This document shows, one piece after another, positions 16,821-25,689 of a stretch of 38,197 nucleotides of DNA. The notes beneath the pieces are model-generated. The model was not told the DNA's origin and ran no database searches. It saw nothing but the letters and a program-made list of their open reading frames with translations. The DNA comes from Pseudomonadota bacterium (lineage in GTDB: Bacteria; SAR324; NAC60-12), in assembly GCA_004213175.1 (NCBI GenBank), contig SHAT01000017.1, positions 1-38,197 on the forward strand. The letters run 5' to 3'. Both the position numbers and the translations under genes were made by a program. The first letter of the stretch is position 1, and every line of letters starts with the position of its first letter.

Positions 16821-17858
16821 ATGTTGAGTGAAGAAAGACAAAAAGATTTGGAAAGCGCGATTTCGCAAATTGAACGTCAGTTTGGTCAAGGTTCAATAAT
16901 GAAAATGGACGGTTCTACAGTGGGGCAGTTTCCTTCAGTCAGCTCCGGAAATTTAGCAATGGATATCGCTCTTGGAATTGGTGGTTTGCCGCGAGGTCGA
17001 ATTATAGAAATATACGGTCCTGAAGCATCAGGTAAAACAACCCTGGCTTTGTGCGCGATTGCAGAAGTCCAGAAAACTGGCGGCGTGGCAGCATTCATAG
17101 ATGCGGAGCATGCATTTGACCGCAATAATGCTAAAACGCTGGGGGTTCGTATTGAAGATCTTTTATTGGCTCAACCTGATTACGGAGAACAGGGATTGGA
17201 AATAGCAGAGCAACTTGTCCGAGTTGGTAAAGTGGATATGGTTGTAATTGATTCTGTAGCAGCTCTTGTTCCCAAAAATGAATTGGAAGGAGACATGGGT
17301 GATTCACATATGGGATTGCACGCACGTCTGATGTCACAAGCACTCCGTAAATTGTCGGGTGTTATTTCAAAGTCCAATACAATTTTCATTTTTATCAATC
17401 AGCTTCGTTCAAAAATTGGTGTAGTTTTTGGAAATCCGGAAACAACCACAGGCGGTAATGCACTCAAATTTTACTCCAGCGTACGTTTAGATGTTCGACG
17501 TGCAAGTCAAATTAAGAGCGGAGACGAAGTAACAGGCCATAGAATTAAAATCAAAGTTGCTAAAAACAAATTGGCACCGCCGTTCAGAATTGCCGAAATT
17601 GATCTAATCTATGGGGTTGGGATTTCAAAATTAGGGGTCTTGCTTGATTTAGCTGTGAATGCTGAAATTGTTCAAAAAAGTGGCACATGGTTCTCTTACG
17701 AAAAAGAGAGATTAGGTCAGGGTAGAGACAATTCAATCAAATTTTTAGAAGAGAATTCTGAAATTGCTGATTCCATCCACCTTAAAATACGAACTTTGAA
17801 CAATCTTGATTCGACAGAACAAAGTCAATTAGCACAAGAAACTGCTATAGAGGAATGA
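16821..17858 (+). CDS. recA: Recombinase RecA
   Basis: DNA strand-exchange protein and SOS co-protease. 345 residues; Walker A GPEASGKT at 66-73 as in E. coli; IDSVAAL (Walker B), [25 protein letters not shown] and the acidic C-terminal end are all present. Strong AAGGAG ribosome binding site 5 nt upstream supports this ATG. It overlaps selU by 4 nt (ATGA), so the two are translated together. Some residues differ from the usual proteobacterial form: AEHAFDR instead of AEHALDP, PDYGEQ instead of PDTGEQ, and [10 protein letters not shown]; these recall Bacteroidota-type RecA from memory. Confidence 0.99.
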   Translation: MLSEERQKDLESAISQIERQFGQGSIMKMDGSTVGQFPSVSSGNLAMDIALGIGGLPRGRIIEIYGPEASGKTTLALCAIAEVQKTGGVAAFIDAEHAFDRNNAKTLGVRIEDLLLAQPDYGEQGLEIAEQLVRVGKVDMVVIDSVAALVPKNELEGDMGDSHMGLHARLMSQALRKLSGVISKSNTIFIFINQLRSKIGVVFGNPETTTGGNALKFYSSVRLDVRRASQIKSGDEVTGHRIKIKVAKNKLAPPFRIAEIDLIYGVGISKLGVLLDLAVNAEIVQKSGTWFSYEKERLGQGRDNSIKFLEENSEIADSIHLKIRTLNNLDSTEQSQLAQETAIEE

Positions 17859-18967
17859 CTAATAGTGACTCCTTGTCGACTCAGGTAAAGTCTTCTTCCA
17901 AAAGAATTGAGCAATTTTTAAAAGGCGGTTTCCCAGCGTTATCAGTTGAGGAAGGCCTTGCAGATGCAAAGATTTTGCTGGATGTTCGCTCGGCAAAGGA
18001 GTTTGAGAAAGGTAGTATCCCGGGAGCCAGGAGTGTCCCGATATTTGATGATTTGGAACGTGTAGAAATTGGGAAAATCTACAAACAGGTTGGTCGGGAA
18101 GCTGCCATAGTGAAAGGAGTGGATTTTTTTGAGCCGAGACTAAAGCAGTTTTTATTATCACTTTCTGCAATAAAAAATCGCCAACTCGTTGTATATTGTG
18201 CCCGTGGTGGGATGAGATCTGCCTCGGTAGTTAGGCTGTTGTTGGAAAACGGATTTCTTGTTTCCCAAATGCAGGGAGGATATAAATATTATCGGCAATA
18301 TGTCCTGCGGAAACTTAATAATCCATCCCCTCCGTTAATAGTGTTACATGGGAAGACAGGGGTTGGAAAGACATTGCTTCTGCAAAAACTTCCTTATCAT
18401 ATAGATTTAGAGGATCTGGCACAGCATCGTAGCTCGTTGTTTGGTGCTATTCACAAAACTCCACGGACACAGAAAGATTTTGAAGCGCTACTAGTTCAAA
18501 AATTGATCGAATTTCCAGAGGATCTTTTACTTTTTGTTGAAGGTGAAAGCCAAAAAGTTGGACAGGTTTTTATTCCTCAGGCTTTTGCAAATGCGATGAA
18601 GAACGGAAAATTGGTGTTGCTAAGTGCGACTCTGGAAACCAGAATAAGCCGAATAGTTGAAGAGTATAATGTTTGTGATGAACAAAGCATCCAGCAAATA
18701 GACTTAATTTTGCAAACGTTGAAAGTGGCACTCGGTAAAGTTAAAGTTGAACAATTACGTTTGTGGCTGAAACAAGGTAAAATTGAAAATATAGTACAGA
18801 TGCTTTTAGTGGACTATTATGATCCACGTTACCAGTATGCAATGAGCGGTTACAACTATGCTCTGGAGCTTTCTACTGAAGACTTGAGTCAGGCCGCGGT
18901 TGAATTGATTACTTTTCGCAATCAAATGAGTGTGAGATTTTGTGAAAAGTCAGCCAATAATGTGTGA
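17855..18967 (+). CDS. selU: tRNA 2-selenouridine synthase (MnmH/SelU)
   Basis: Replaces sulfur by selenium in 2-thiouridine at the wobble position of certain tRNAs, using selenophosphate and a geranylated intermediate. 370 residues (E. coli 364). N-terminal rhodanese domain with [10 protein letters not shown] (41-50) and the active loop CARGGMRS (115-122, catalytic Cys115); a P-loop GKTGVGKT (166-173) opens the C-terminal domain, followed by [10 protein letters not shown]. The ATG overlaps the recA stop as ATGA, indicating coupling. Presence implies the organism also makes selenophosphate (SelD), which is not in this window. Confidence 0.95.
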   Translation: MTNSDSLSTQVKSSSKRIEQFLKGGFPALSVEEGLADAKILLDVRSAKEFEKGSIPGARSVPIFDDLERVEIGKIYKQVGREAAIVKGVDFFEPRLKQFLLSLSAIKNRQLVVYCARGGMRSASVVRLLLENGFLVSQMQGGYKYYRQYVLRKLNNPSPPLIVLHGKTGVGKTLLLQKLPYHIDLEDLAQHRSSLFGAIHKTPRTQKDFEALLVQKLIEFPEDLLLFVEGESQKVGQVFIPQAFANAMKNGKLVLLSATLETRISRIVEEYNVCDEQSIQQIDLILQTLKVALGKVKVEQLRLWLKQGKIENIVQMLLVDYYDPRYQYAMSGYNYALELSTEDLSQAAVELITFRNQMSVRFCEKSANNV

Positions 18968-19008
18968 TTGCTTCCAATAAAAAATTTAATTAAAAATATT
19001 TTCTGAAA

Positions 19009-21684
19009 ATGAAAACAAGATCTTCATTAATTCTCGTAGTACTGATTATTTGTTGTGTTTGTCAACCAGTGAACGGAATTTCAGGAAGTAGTTCGAAAGA
19101 CCTTAAGATAGAGACCCATTACGGTGTCTTCCCGCTACCTGTTCCAATTCTTCGTTTACCGGAACTTTCGGAACTGCCCTTAGTCTCAGTTTCCGGGGCG
19201 ATATTTCCTGACCTTCCAGATTGGCATTACCCTCGTTTTGTTCCAGAAGACCCTAGCTGGTTAGACCGCTCAGGAAACTTTTATAAAGAAGGCATAGTTC
19301 ATTTGTTTAGTGGTGACCTGAATTTAGCTTTTAAAAGATTCCAGACGGTTACAGATGAATACTCGGAAACGCCCTGGTTTACTCCATCATTATTTTGGCA
19401 GGGTCAAATAAAAGCAAAGCAGAAAAAATATGCTCAGGCAGAAAAAACACTAATTTTTTTTCTGGAATTAATCGAAAAGAACAAAAGTTATAGCCTTTAT
19501 GTTGACTTCATAAATTTTAGCCAATACACATTGGCTTGGCTGGCTTTGAAGCAAAAAAAATATGAAGAAGCATTGGATGTCATTAAGAAATATGAGGCAG
19601 AAATCAGTATCAAAAAAATACGCAACCAATTTCTTTATTTGAAATACCTGACTTATGTGAAATTGAAGAAGAGTGACCAAATATTTTTTGTGCTTGAAGG
19701 AATGTCTCAGCAATTTGAATATGATTTTGAACACGTGGTGCGTCTGGCGGAGCATTATTTTATGGAACAGCGTTGGCAGGAATTATCGGATTTGGTTGCT
19801 GATAAAGCTCCTAAACCAGAGTTTTACCATGCTCTTCAGAGGGAACATTTCTTATGGCTTGGAGTAGCTGCTGAAATTAGATTGAAAAAATGGTCTCAGG
19901 CAAAAAAAATTATAAAATCTTTGGAGAAATTCGGTGTAAGGAATCCTGATCTACTTGCACGGGCCAGGCTAAAATTACTTTTAGAAACCAGTCAATACGA
20001 GCAAGCATGGGGAAAATGGCAGGAAATAAATGATGATCTGCTCAGAGAACAATCCCTGCACGAATTAATGCAGCATGCAGTAAAGAATGAGAAGTTTAAA
20101 TTTTTACTCAGAAAACAGCCGGAATTTAAGTCTGTAGCTAAGTCATGGCGTGCCTGGCAAGCTGAAATGGAATTGATTTATGCATATCTCTACCTACGTT
20201 TGGGACAGAGAAAAAAAGCAAATCAGTGGTTGCAATGGTCTTTAAAAAACTCGTTACAGTCACCAGAGGATCAAATTTCATTAATTGTTCGCGAAGAAAG
20301 TATTTACCTCAGGACTGTGATTGAGCTTTTAGCAGCTGAGTACGGGAAGGCATTTCAGGGTATAAAATTGTTGCTTGAAAATTATTCAGCCTCTCCGCGT
20401 CTTTCAGATTACTATTTTTGGTATGGAGTCATGCTGTATGAAATAGATAAAAGCCCCAAGGCTGCAATGATGGCCATGCGTCAGGTTGATCAAAAAGGTG
20501 AGCGTGACGATGACCGGTGGTATCTGCTTGGCAAAATTAACCATGATCAGCAAAACTGGCGCCCTTCGATTTTTGCTTTTAATAACCTTAAAAAGCGGCA
20601 TCCCACGTCCGAATTTTTAGAGGAAGGACTTTATTTACAGGCTCGGGCATACTTTGAGCAAAAAAAATATAATTCCGGTTTAGAAAAACTAGATCAACTG
20701 CGCATCAATTTCAAGCCGCTAAAAAAGCCAATAAGAGAAATTCATTTAAGAGTTCAAATACTTATTGCGATGCAAAAGTATGAGAAAGCGGATGATGTGC
20801 TAAGGCATAAAATTGCGCAGTATTCTGACTTTTCACTAATAAAGCTCAGGGTCGAAGTATTGAAGTACATCAAGGACCCACGTCGAGTCCTCAGTGTAAC
20901 TGGAGTAGGTCTTGGTATTTCAACCAGTGAAGATCATGGATTTCTTTTCTTTCACCGTGCGAATGCTCTTTATGATACACAAAAATATGATGAAGCGGTT
21001 ACTTATTATAATTTAGCCTTAAAAAATCCTCCACATGAAAGTGAGCGTTTTATACTCTACAGAATCTTGAAAATGCAGTACGAGCTAGGCAGGATTCCAG
21101 AAATGTTGAAAGGTGCTGAGAAGTTTCTACATCAGAGCAAAGATGATGCTTACAGCTTCAAAATTCTGCATTTGCTTGCAAATCATTTTATGAAGAGAAA
21201 GCAAAAGGAAAAGGCTGCTCCATATTTAAATCAACTGGCTGTCAATTATAACAAATCGGTACGACAAGAGGAACTTGCTCCGGAAAAAAGAGTTGAGCAG
21301 ATCGTAATTATCGGAGAAATCTACAACGATTTGGGCAAATATGAGATGGCTGAACGTTGGCTAAATCAGGCATTAAAGTCTATGGAAACAGTAAAAGATG
21401 GCCGAAAGAAATGGCAGCTGCATATCCTCAGTGAAAAAGGGCTTGCACTTTTTGAGCAAAATAAACACGCACAGGCGCTTGCTGCAAATCTGAAAGTCCT
21501 ATATCTGGACCGTGATTTGTCTGAACAAAAAGGGTATGATCTTTATTTGAGAATTGCCTCAAGTTACGTTCAGCTTGACCGCACCAGTGATGCGATGGCG
21601 ATTTACCACAAAATGTTAAAAAAATTTAAAAGTGCGGAGCGCCATCGCGAAGTTGAAAAACTGCTGAACAACTTGACTCAGTAG
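19009..21684 (+). CDS. Large secreted TPR-repeat protein
   Basis: 891 residues. A signal peptide is visible at 1-24 (MKTRSSL, hydrophobic core LILVVLIICCV, then VNG). There is no clear lipobox with the usual L-x-G/A-C form. A Pro-rich linker (about 45-85) is followed by many degenerate tetratricopeptide repeats to the C-terminus, with typical pieces such as EEALDVIKKYEAE, YDEAVTYYNLAL and YEMAERWLNQAL. Periplasmic or outer-membrane-associated scaffold is likely, as for other long TPR proteins in envelope assembly; the specific role is unknown. It starts 41 nt after selU, and the 191-bp gap after it holds the parS site. Confidence 0.88.
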   Translation: MKTRSSLILVVLIICCVCQPVNGISGSSSKDLKIETHYGVFPLPVPILRLPELSELPLVSVSGAIFPDLPDWHYPRFVPEDPSWLDRSGNFYKEGIVHLFSGDLNLAFKRFQTVTDEYSETPWFTPSLFWQGQIKAKQKKYAQAEKTLIFFLELIEKNKSYSLYVDFINFSQYTLAWLALKQKKYEEALDVIKKYEAEISIKKIRNQFLYLKYLTYVKLKKSDQIFFVLEGMSQQFEYDFEHVVRLAEHYFMEQRWQELSDLVADKAPKPEFYHALQREHFLWLGVAAEIRLKKWSQAKKIIKSLEKFGVRNPDLLARARLKLLLETSQYEQAWGKWQEINDDLLREQSLHELMQHAVKNEKFKFLLRKQPEFKSVAKSWRAWQAEMELIYAYLYLRLGQRKKANQWLQWSLKNSLQSPEDQISLIVREESIYLRTVIELLAAEYGKAFQGIKLLLENYSASPRLSDYYFWYGVMLYEIDKSPKAAMMAMRQVDQKGERDDDRWYLLGKINHDQQNWRPSIFAFNNLKKRHPTSEFLEEGLYLQARAYFEQKKYNSGLEKLDQLRINFKPLKKPIREIHLRVQILIAMQKYEKADDVLRHKIAQYSDFSLIKLRVEVLKYIKDPRRVLSVTGVGLGISTSEDHGFLFFHRANALYDTQKYDEAVTYYNLALKNPPHESERFILYRILKMQYELGRIPEMLKGAEKFLHQSKDDAYSFKILHLLANHFMKRKQKEKAAPYLNQLAVNYNKSVRQEELAPEKRVEQIVIIGEIYNDLGKYEMAERWLNQALKSMETVKDGRKKWQLHILSEKGLALFEQNKHAQALAANLKVLYLDRDLSEQKGYDLYLRIASSYVQLDRTSDAMAIYHKMLKKFKSAERHREVEKLLNNLTQ

Positions 21685-21740
21685 TCTTTGTCAGTTCTAT
21701 AAAAGCTTTGTTTCTACGGATTCAATGCAAATTATTTGGA

Positions 21741-21760
21741 CTTGATTAAATTTAATCGAG
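21741..21760. repeat. 20-nt palindrome upstream of cmk
   Basis: CTTGATTAAATTTAATCGAG: the inner 14 nt (21744-21757) are a perfect palindrome and the outer pairs match apart from one G-T position. A dimeric regulator site is possible. It is not followed by a T-run. Confidence 0.35.
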
Positions 21761-21810
21761 AACCCTTTCAGTTAAATGAAGAGATTTGAGGGAAAAACAG
21801 GTGAAAAAAT

Positions 21811-21846
21811 ATGCCTTTTCTAAATTTCATAAAAAGGAATTATTAA
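21811..21846 (+). CDS. Possible 11-codon leader peptide before cmk
   Basis: ATG to TAA encodes MPFLNFIKRNY. AGGTG precedes the ATG with good spacing, and the frame ends 5 nt before the parS site. No run of regulatory codons is obvious. It could be a leader ORF or chance. Confidence 0.2.
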   Translation: MPFLNFIKRNY

Positions 21847-21851
21847 CAATT

Positions 21852-21867
21852 TGTTCCACGTGAAACA
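21852..21867. promoter_or_regulatory. parS: parS site (ParB/Spo0J-binding centromere)
   Basis: TGTTCCACGTGAAACA matches the bacterial parS consensus TGTTNCACGTGAAACA at all 16 positions, and the flanking T and A extend the near-palindrome to 18 bp. ParB loads here and spreads with CTP to segregate the chromosome. The site lies 8 nt before the cmk start, in the place where a ribosome binding site would be expected. parS sites usually cluster near oriC, which suggests this window lies near the origin. No other full match is visible in the window. Confidence 0.85.
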
Positions 21868-21875
21868 AGATTATA

Positions 21876-22571
21876 ATGAGTTTTAAAATCATTACTATTG
21901 ACGGTCCAACTGGTGTTGGGAAAAGCACAATTGCTCGTCAGTTGGCTACTAAACTGGATTGCTTGTATGTAGATACCGGAGCAATGTTTCGTTGTCTTGC
22001 TTGGAGCTGGACTACACAAGGTTGTCCGGAAAGTGATGAATCTCTGGAAAAGTTAGGCGATCAAACAAGAATAGTTTTCGAAAATGAAAAGGTAATATGC
22101 GACTATACTGATGTAACACAGGAAATCCGAACGGAAAGGATTTCAGCGAAGGCTTCCAAAATCAGTGGCTTTCCCTTGATCCGAGAAGTAATGAAAAAGC
22201 AGCAGCGTGCACTGGTTGAAGAAGTTCGCAGGTCAGAAAGTTATAGGGGTGCGGTTTTGGAAGGCAGAGATATAGGAACAGTCGTTTTTCCAGCAGCGGA
22301 ATTTAAATTTTACGTAGATGCTTCTCCGGAAATTCGTGCTAAACGCAGGTTACTACAACTTCAAAAAAGTGGTGAAGATGTAGATTATGAAGAAGTATTA
22401 AGTGCCCTCCGAAAGCGAGATTTTCAGGATCAAAATCGAAAAGTTGCTCCACTTAAACCTGCGAATGACGCGATTATAGTTGATACAGGGAGGCTGACTG
22501 CAGATGGTGTTTTGGAAAATTTACTCAACTATGTCCTAAAAAAAGAGTCAACTAGTTTGGAGCTCAATTAA
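21876..22571 (+). CDS. cmk: Cytidylate kinase
   Basis: Phosphorylates CMP and dCMP to the diphosphates. 231 residues (typical 220-230). P-loop GPTGVGKS at 10-17 (family usually GPxGxGKG/S), YVDTGAMFR shortly after, the LEGRDIGTVVFP motif and KFYVDASPEIRAKRR lid region, all standard. The parS site ends 8 nt before the ATG and leaves no room for a normal ribosome binding site. Followed after 34 nt by the GlmU-like gene, so probably co-transcribed with the amino-sugar genes. Confidence 0.96.
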   Translation: MSFKIITIDGPTGVGKSTIARQLATKLDCLYVDTGAMFRCLAWSWTTQGCPESDESLEKLGDQTRIVFENEKVICDYTDVTQEIRTERISAKASKISGFPLIREVMKKQQRALVEEVRRSESYRGAVLEGRDIGTVVFPAAEFKFYVDASPEIRAKRRLLQLQKSGEDVDYEEVLSALRKRDFQDQNRKVAPLKPANDAIIVDTGRLTADGVLENLLNYVLKKESTSLELN

Positions 22572-22605
22572 TTTTAATCGTTTTAACGTTTTTCGAGGTA
22601 AAATC

Positions 22606-23796
22606 ATGAAAGCAGTTATTCTTGCGGCTAATCTCAGTATTCGATTAAGTCCTTTTATTGAAACCCGCTGTAAGCCAATGATTCGAATAGCAGGGCATTA
22701 TATCCTCGAAAATTCGATTTTTTTTCTCAAAGAAGCAGGAATTCACGATATAGTTCTGGTTGTTAATCATCAACAAGACATGGTCCGTCAGTATTTCGGC
22801 AGTGGACAAACTTTTGGAGTGAATCTTGAGTATGTCGTTCAGGAAAAGCTTGAGGGTATCGGTCACGCACTGAGCCTTTGCCGTTCGTCCTTGGAAAAAA
22901 AGCCCTTTTTACTGGTTTATGGAGATGTAATGACGGACTACAACCCATTTTTATCCATTTTGCAGACTTATTCAGAAACAGACAGGGAGGTAGCATTGGT
23001 TACGCTGCCAGAATCCTCAAAAGAATTTGGTAATGTTTATCTGGATCATGAAATGAAAATCAGTCGGTTGGTAGAAAAACCTCAGGCAAATCAGTCGAAT
23101 TATGTCTTTGCTGGAATGTTTGTTTTATTTCCTAAAATTTTTGAACTATTGGCTGAGAAACAAAATGATGTCTCAAGATGTTATGAGCAAATGGTAGAAA
23201 GCAATAAACTTCAGGCTTGTTTATGGGAAAAAGGATGGATTGACATGATACATCCATGGCATATTTTGGATGCAAACAAGATGATAATGAGTTCCTGGCA
23301 AACAGCTGAGATTGATTCTACGGTTAAACTACTTGGACACGTACATATTGAAGGAGCAGTGCGTATAGGACCTGGTGTCACAATTGAATCCGGAACTGTA
23401 CTCAAGGGCCCCTGCTATATAGGCTCTAATTCGTACGTTGGAAATAATTCACTCATTCGTAATTTCAGTGCTATTGGACCGGATTCGATTGTAGGTTACG
23501 GATCTGAATTGAAAAACTGTGTCCTCTTTGGAAACAACGATGTCGGTCGCCTTTCATTTGTAGGTGATAGTGTTTTCGGAGAAAATGTAAAATCAGGTTC
23601 CGGACTCACGACAGTTAATCACACAGTAGATTATGGTCAGATTGCCTGCAAGGCCAAATTAGATTTAGTAGAAACAGGTTTGACGAAATTAGGGGCTTTC
23701 ATTGGCGATAGTGTTTCAATTGGAGCCCGTCATACTCTCGGTCCAGGGAGTATTGTAGAATCCAAAAAAATCATTGCGGATTTTATTACACTTTAA
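22606..23796 (+). CDS. GlmU-like sugar-phosphate nucleotidyltransferase / acyltransferase with altered nucleotide loop
   Basis: 396 residues: an N-terminal nucleotidyltransferase fold (1-225) and a left-handed beta-helix of hexapeptide repeats (about 245-385). KPMIRIAGHYILE (23-35), VQEKLEGIGHAL and VYGDVMTD show the family. The usual GxGTRLxP phosphate loop is replaced: residues 7-15 read AANLSIRLS, so both glycines and the Thr are lost. The C-terminal part (TGLTKLGAFIGDSVSIGA) resembles archaeal-type bifunctional GlmU. It may acetylate glucosamine-1-phosphate or act as a regulator without uridylyltransfer. A GAGG ribosome binding site precedes the ATG; glmS follows. The family is clear, the activity is not. 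Confidence 0.8.
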   Translation: MKAVILAANLSIRLSPFIETRCKPMIRIAGHYILENSIFFLKEAGIHDIVLVVNHQQDMVRQYFGSGQTFGVNLEYVVQEKLEGIGHALSLCRSSLEKKPFLLVYGDVMTDYNPFLSILQTYSETDREVALVTLPESSKEFGNVYLDHEMKISRLVEKPQANQSNYVFAGMFVLFPKIFELLAEKQNDVSRCYEQMVESNKLQACLWEKGWIDMIHPWHILDANKMIMSSWQTAEIDSTVKLLGHVHIEGAVRIGPGVTIESGTVLKGPCYIGSNSYVGNNSLIRNFSAIGPDSIVGYGSELKNCVLFGNNDVGRLSFVGDSVFGENVKSGSGLTTVNHTVDYGQIACKAKLDLVETGLTKLGAFIGDSVSIGARHTLGPGSIVESKKIIADFITL

Positions 23797-23833
23797 TTAC
23801 AGCACCATAAATTAGAAATTGGTAAGGCAAAAT

Positions 23834-25651
23834 ATGTGCGGTATCAGTGGCATTGTCCATTCAGAAAATGTAGGCAGAAATTTATTTAACTCAATCCGCA
23901 ACCTGGAATATAGGGGGTATGATTCATGTGGGATGGCGATGCTGTCTAAGGGCGAATTTGATATCCGAAAAAATATTGGGGGCATAGATGAGGTCAACGC
24001 GATTGAACAATTGGACAAAATGAATGGTATGATCGGAATTGCTCATACGAGATGGGCAACTCACGGAGGTGTCACCCAGGCAAACGCTCATCCTCATCTC
24101 TCTTACAAGCGGGAATTTGTGATTGTTCACAACGGTATTTTTTCAAATTACCAGGAATTACGTGAACAGCTAATGGATCAGGATGTTGTTTTTGAGTCGT
24201 TGACTGATACGGAGGTTTTCGTCAATTTGTTGGAAGCGTCATATTCTGAGAGTAACGATTTAGAAAAAGCTTTTTTAGCAGCTTTAAAAAAAATTGAAGG
24301 GTCTTACTCAATTGTCATGCTATCAGCGCATGACCCAGAACATTTGTACTGTGTTAAAAAAGGATCTCCATTGCTGTTGGGACTCGGAGAGGGATGCAAT
24401 TATGTTGGTTCAGATCTCAATGCTTTTTTGGAGTATACCAGGCAAGCTATTGTTCTTGATGATGGAGAATATGTTGTTTTAGGTCGTGATGATTACCAAA
24501 TTCGTAATGTGCAAACCGGTGAAGTTACCGAGAAATCGGTTCTCCACATTGACTGGGATGTGGAAACAAGCAAAAAAGGGGGATATTCCCATTACATGCT
24601 CAAAGAGATTTTTGATGAACCGCAGGCAATACTGCAGGCATTGAAAATTCCCAGTGAACAAATCTCTGTTTTGGCCAGGATGTTTACGGAAGCTTCCCGT
24701 GCTTATTTCATGGGAGTAGGAACTACTTTTTATGTGGCCAATATCAGTCAATATTATTTTTCCACTTTGGCAGGTCAATATTACGCATCTGTCAGCTCGG
24801 ACGAATTTTCAATCGTTACTGTTGAGCCCGGAGATCTGGTGCTAGCACTTTCTCAATCAGGAGAAACTTTTGATACAAAAATCTCTCTAGAATATGCAAA
24901 GATATCTGGAGCACAAACTGCTGCGATTGTAAATGTGATGGGGTCTGCTATTAGCATGATGGTTGATAATGTAATTATGCAGGGTTCCGGACCGGAAATA
25001 TGTGTTGTTTCTACTAAAGCAGCACTTGCGCAAACTTTCATTATGCTACGTGTAGCTTTGGAACTTGGTATGATGAAGGGGTGTCTGACGCAGGATGTTT
25101 ATCAAAAACATCAAGAGGATTTGGAATTATTTCCAGAATTGGTTCAGCAAATTCTCAATGAACAATCCGGATTTGTACGTAATATAGCACGGGATACCAG
25201 TCATGTGGAACATTGGTTATTTCTAGGTTGCGATATATATTATCCTGTTGCCATGGAGTCTGCTCTGAAAATGAAAGAGGTTACTTATCAACATGCGGAA
25301 GGAATGCCGGCAGGATTTCTCAAACATGGTACCCTGTCAATGGTAGAAAAGGCTCTACACTCATTATTTTTTGTGCCACCGATGGGGCAAAAGGTTTTGC
25401 ACGACCGTACGCTTATTGCGATGGAGCAAGTGAAAGCTCGTGGAGGAACTGTGATCGGAATTATTTTTCAGGGTGATGAACGAGCATTGGCAGCTTGTGA
25501 TCAGGTAGTGGAACTGCCAGAGATGAATCTGTTATGTGCTCCACTGGCGCAAATGATAATGGCCCAGATGTTTGCCTACTACGCAGCTCTTGATCTGGGA
25601 CGTAATATTGATAAACCCAGAAACCTAGCAAAATCTGTAACAGTCGGCTGA
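23834..25651 (+). CDS. glmS: Glutamine:fructose-6-phosphate aminotransferase (isomerizing)
   Basis: Makes glucosamine 6-phosphate from fructose 6-phosphate and glutamine, the first step to UDP-GlcNAc for peptidoglycan and LPS. I start at the ATG at 23834 so that Cys follows Met directly (MCGISG), giving the N-terminal nucleophile after Met removal; an upstream TTG would hide it. 605 residues (E. coli 609). Glutaminase motifs RWATHGG and NAHPH; two SIS domains with SQSGETFDT and a C-terminal end LAKSVTVG, matching the family end LAKSVTVE. AAGG lies before the ATG. No glmS ribozyme-like structure was recognised in the 37-nt gap upstream. Confidence 0.98.
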   Translation: MCGISGIVHSENVGRNLFNSIRNLEYRGYDSCGMAMLSKGEFDIRKNIGGIDEVNAIEQLDKMNGMIGIAHTRWATHGGVTQANAHPHLSYKREFVIVHNGIFSNYQELREQLMDQDVVFESLTDTEVFVNLLEASYSESNDLEKAFLAALKKIEGSYSIVMLSAHDPEHLYCVKKGSPLLLGLGEGCNYVGSDLNAFLEYTRQAIVLDDGEYVVLGRDDYQIRNVQTGEVTEKSVLHIDWDVETSKKGGYSHYMLKEIFDEPQAILQALKIPSEQISVLARMFTEASRAYFMGVGTTFYVANISQYYFSTLAGQYYASVSSDEFSIVTVEPGDLVLALSQSGETFDTKISLEYAKISGAQTAAIVNVMGSAISMMVDNVIMQGSGPEICVVSTKAALAQTFIMLRVALELGMMKGCLTQDVYQKHQEDLELFPELVQQILNEQSGFVRNIARDTSHVEHWLFLGCDIYYPVAMESALKMKEVTYQHAEGMPAGFLKHGTLSMVEKALHSLFFVPPMGQKVLHDRTLIAMEQVKARGGTVIGIIFQGDERALAACDQVVELPEMNLLCAPLAQMIMAQMFAYYAALDLGRNIDKPRNLAKSVTVG

Positions 25652-25689
25652 GTTACTCCCCACAAGCCCACATTTCCATTGAATAAAAA

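Noticed and set aside
23797-23833. glmS ribozyme/riboswitch before glmS
   Set aside because: The gap is only 37 nt, too short for the ribozyme, and no core motif is visible.
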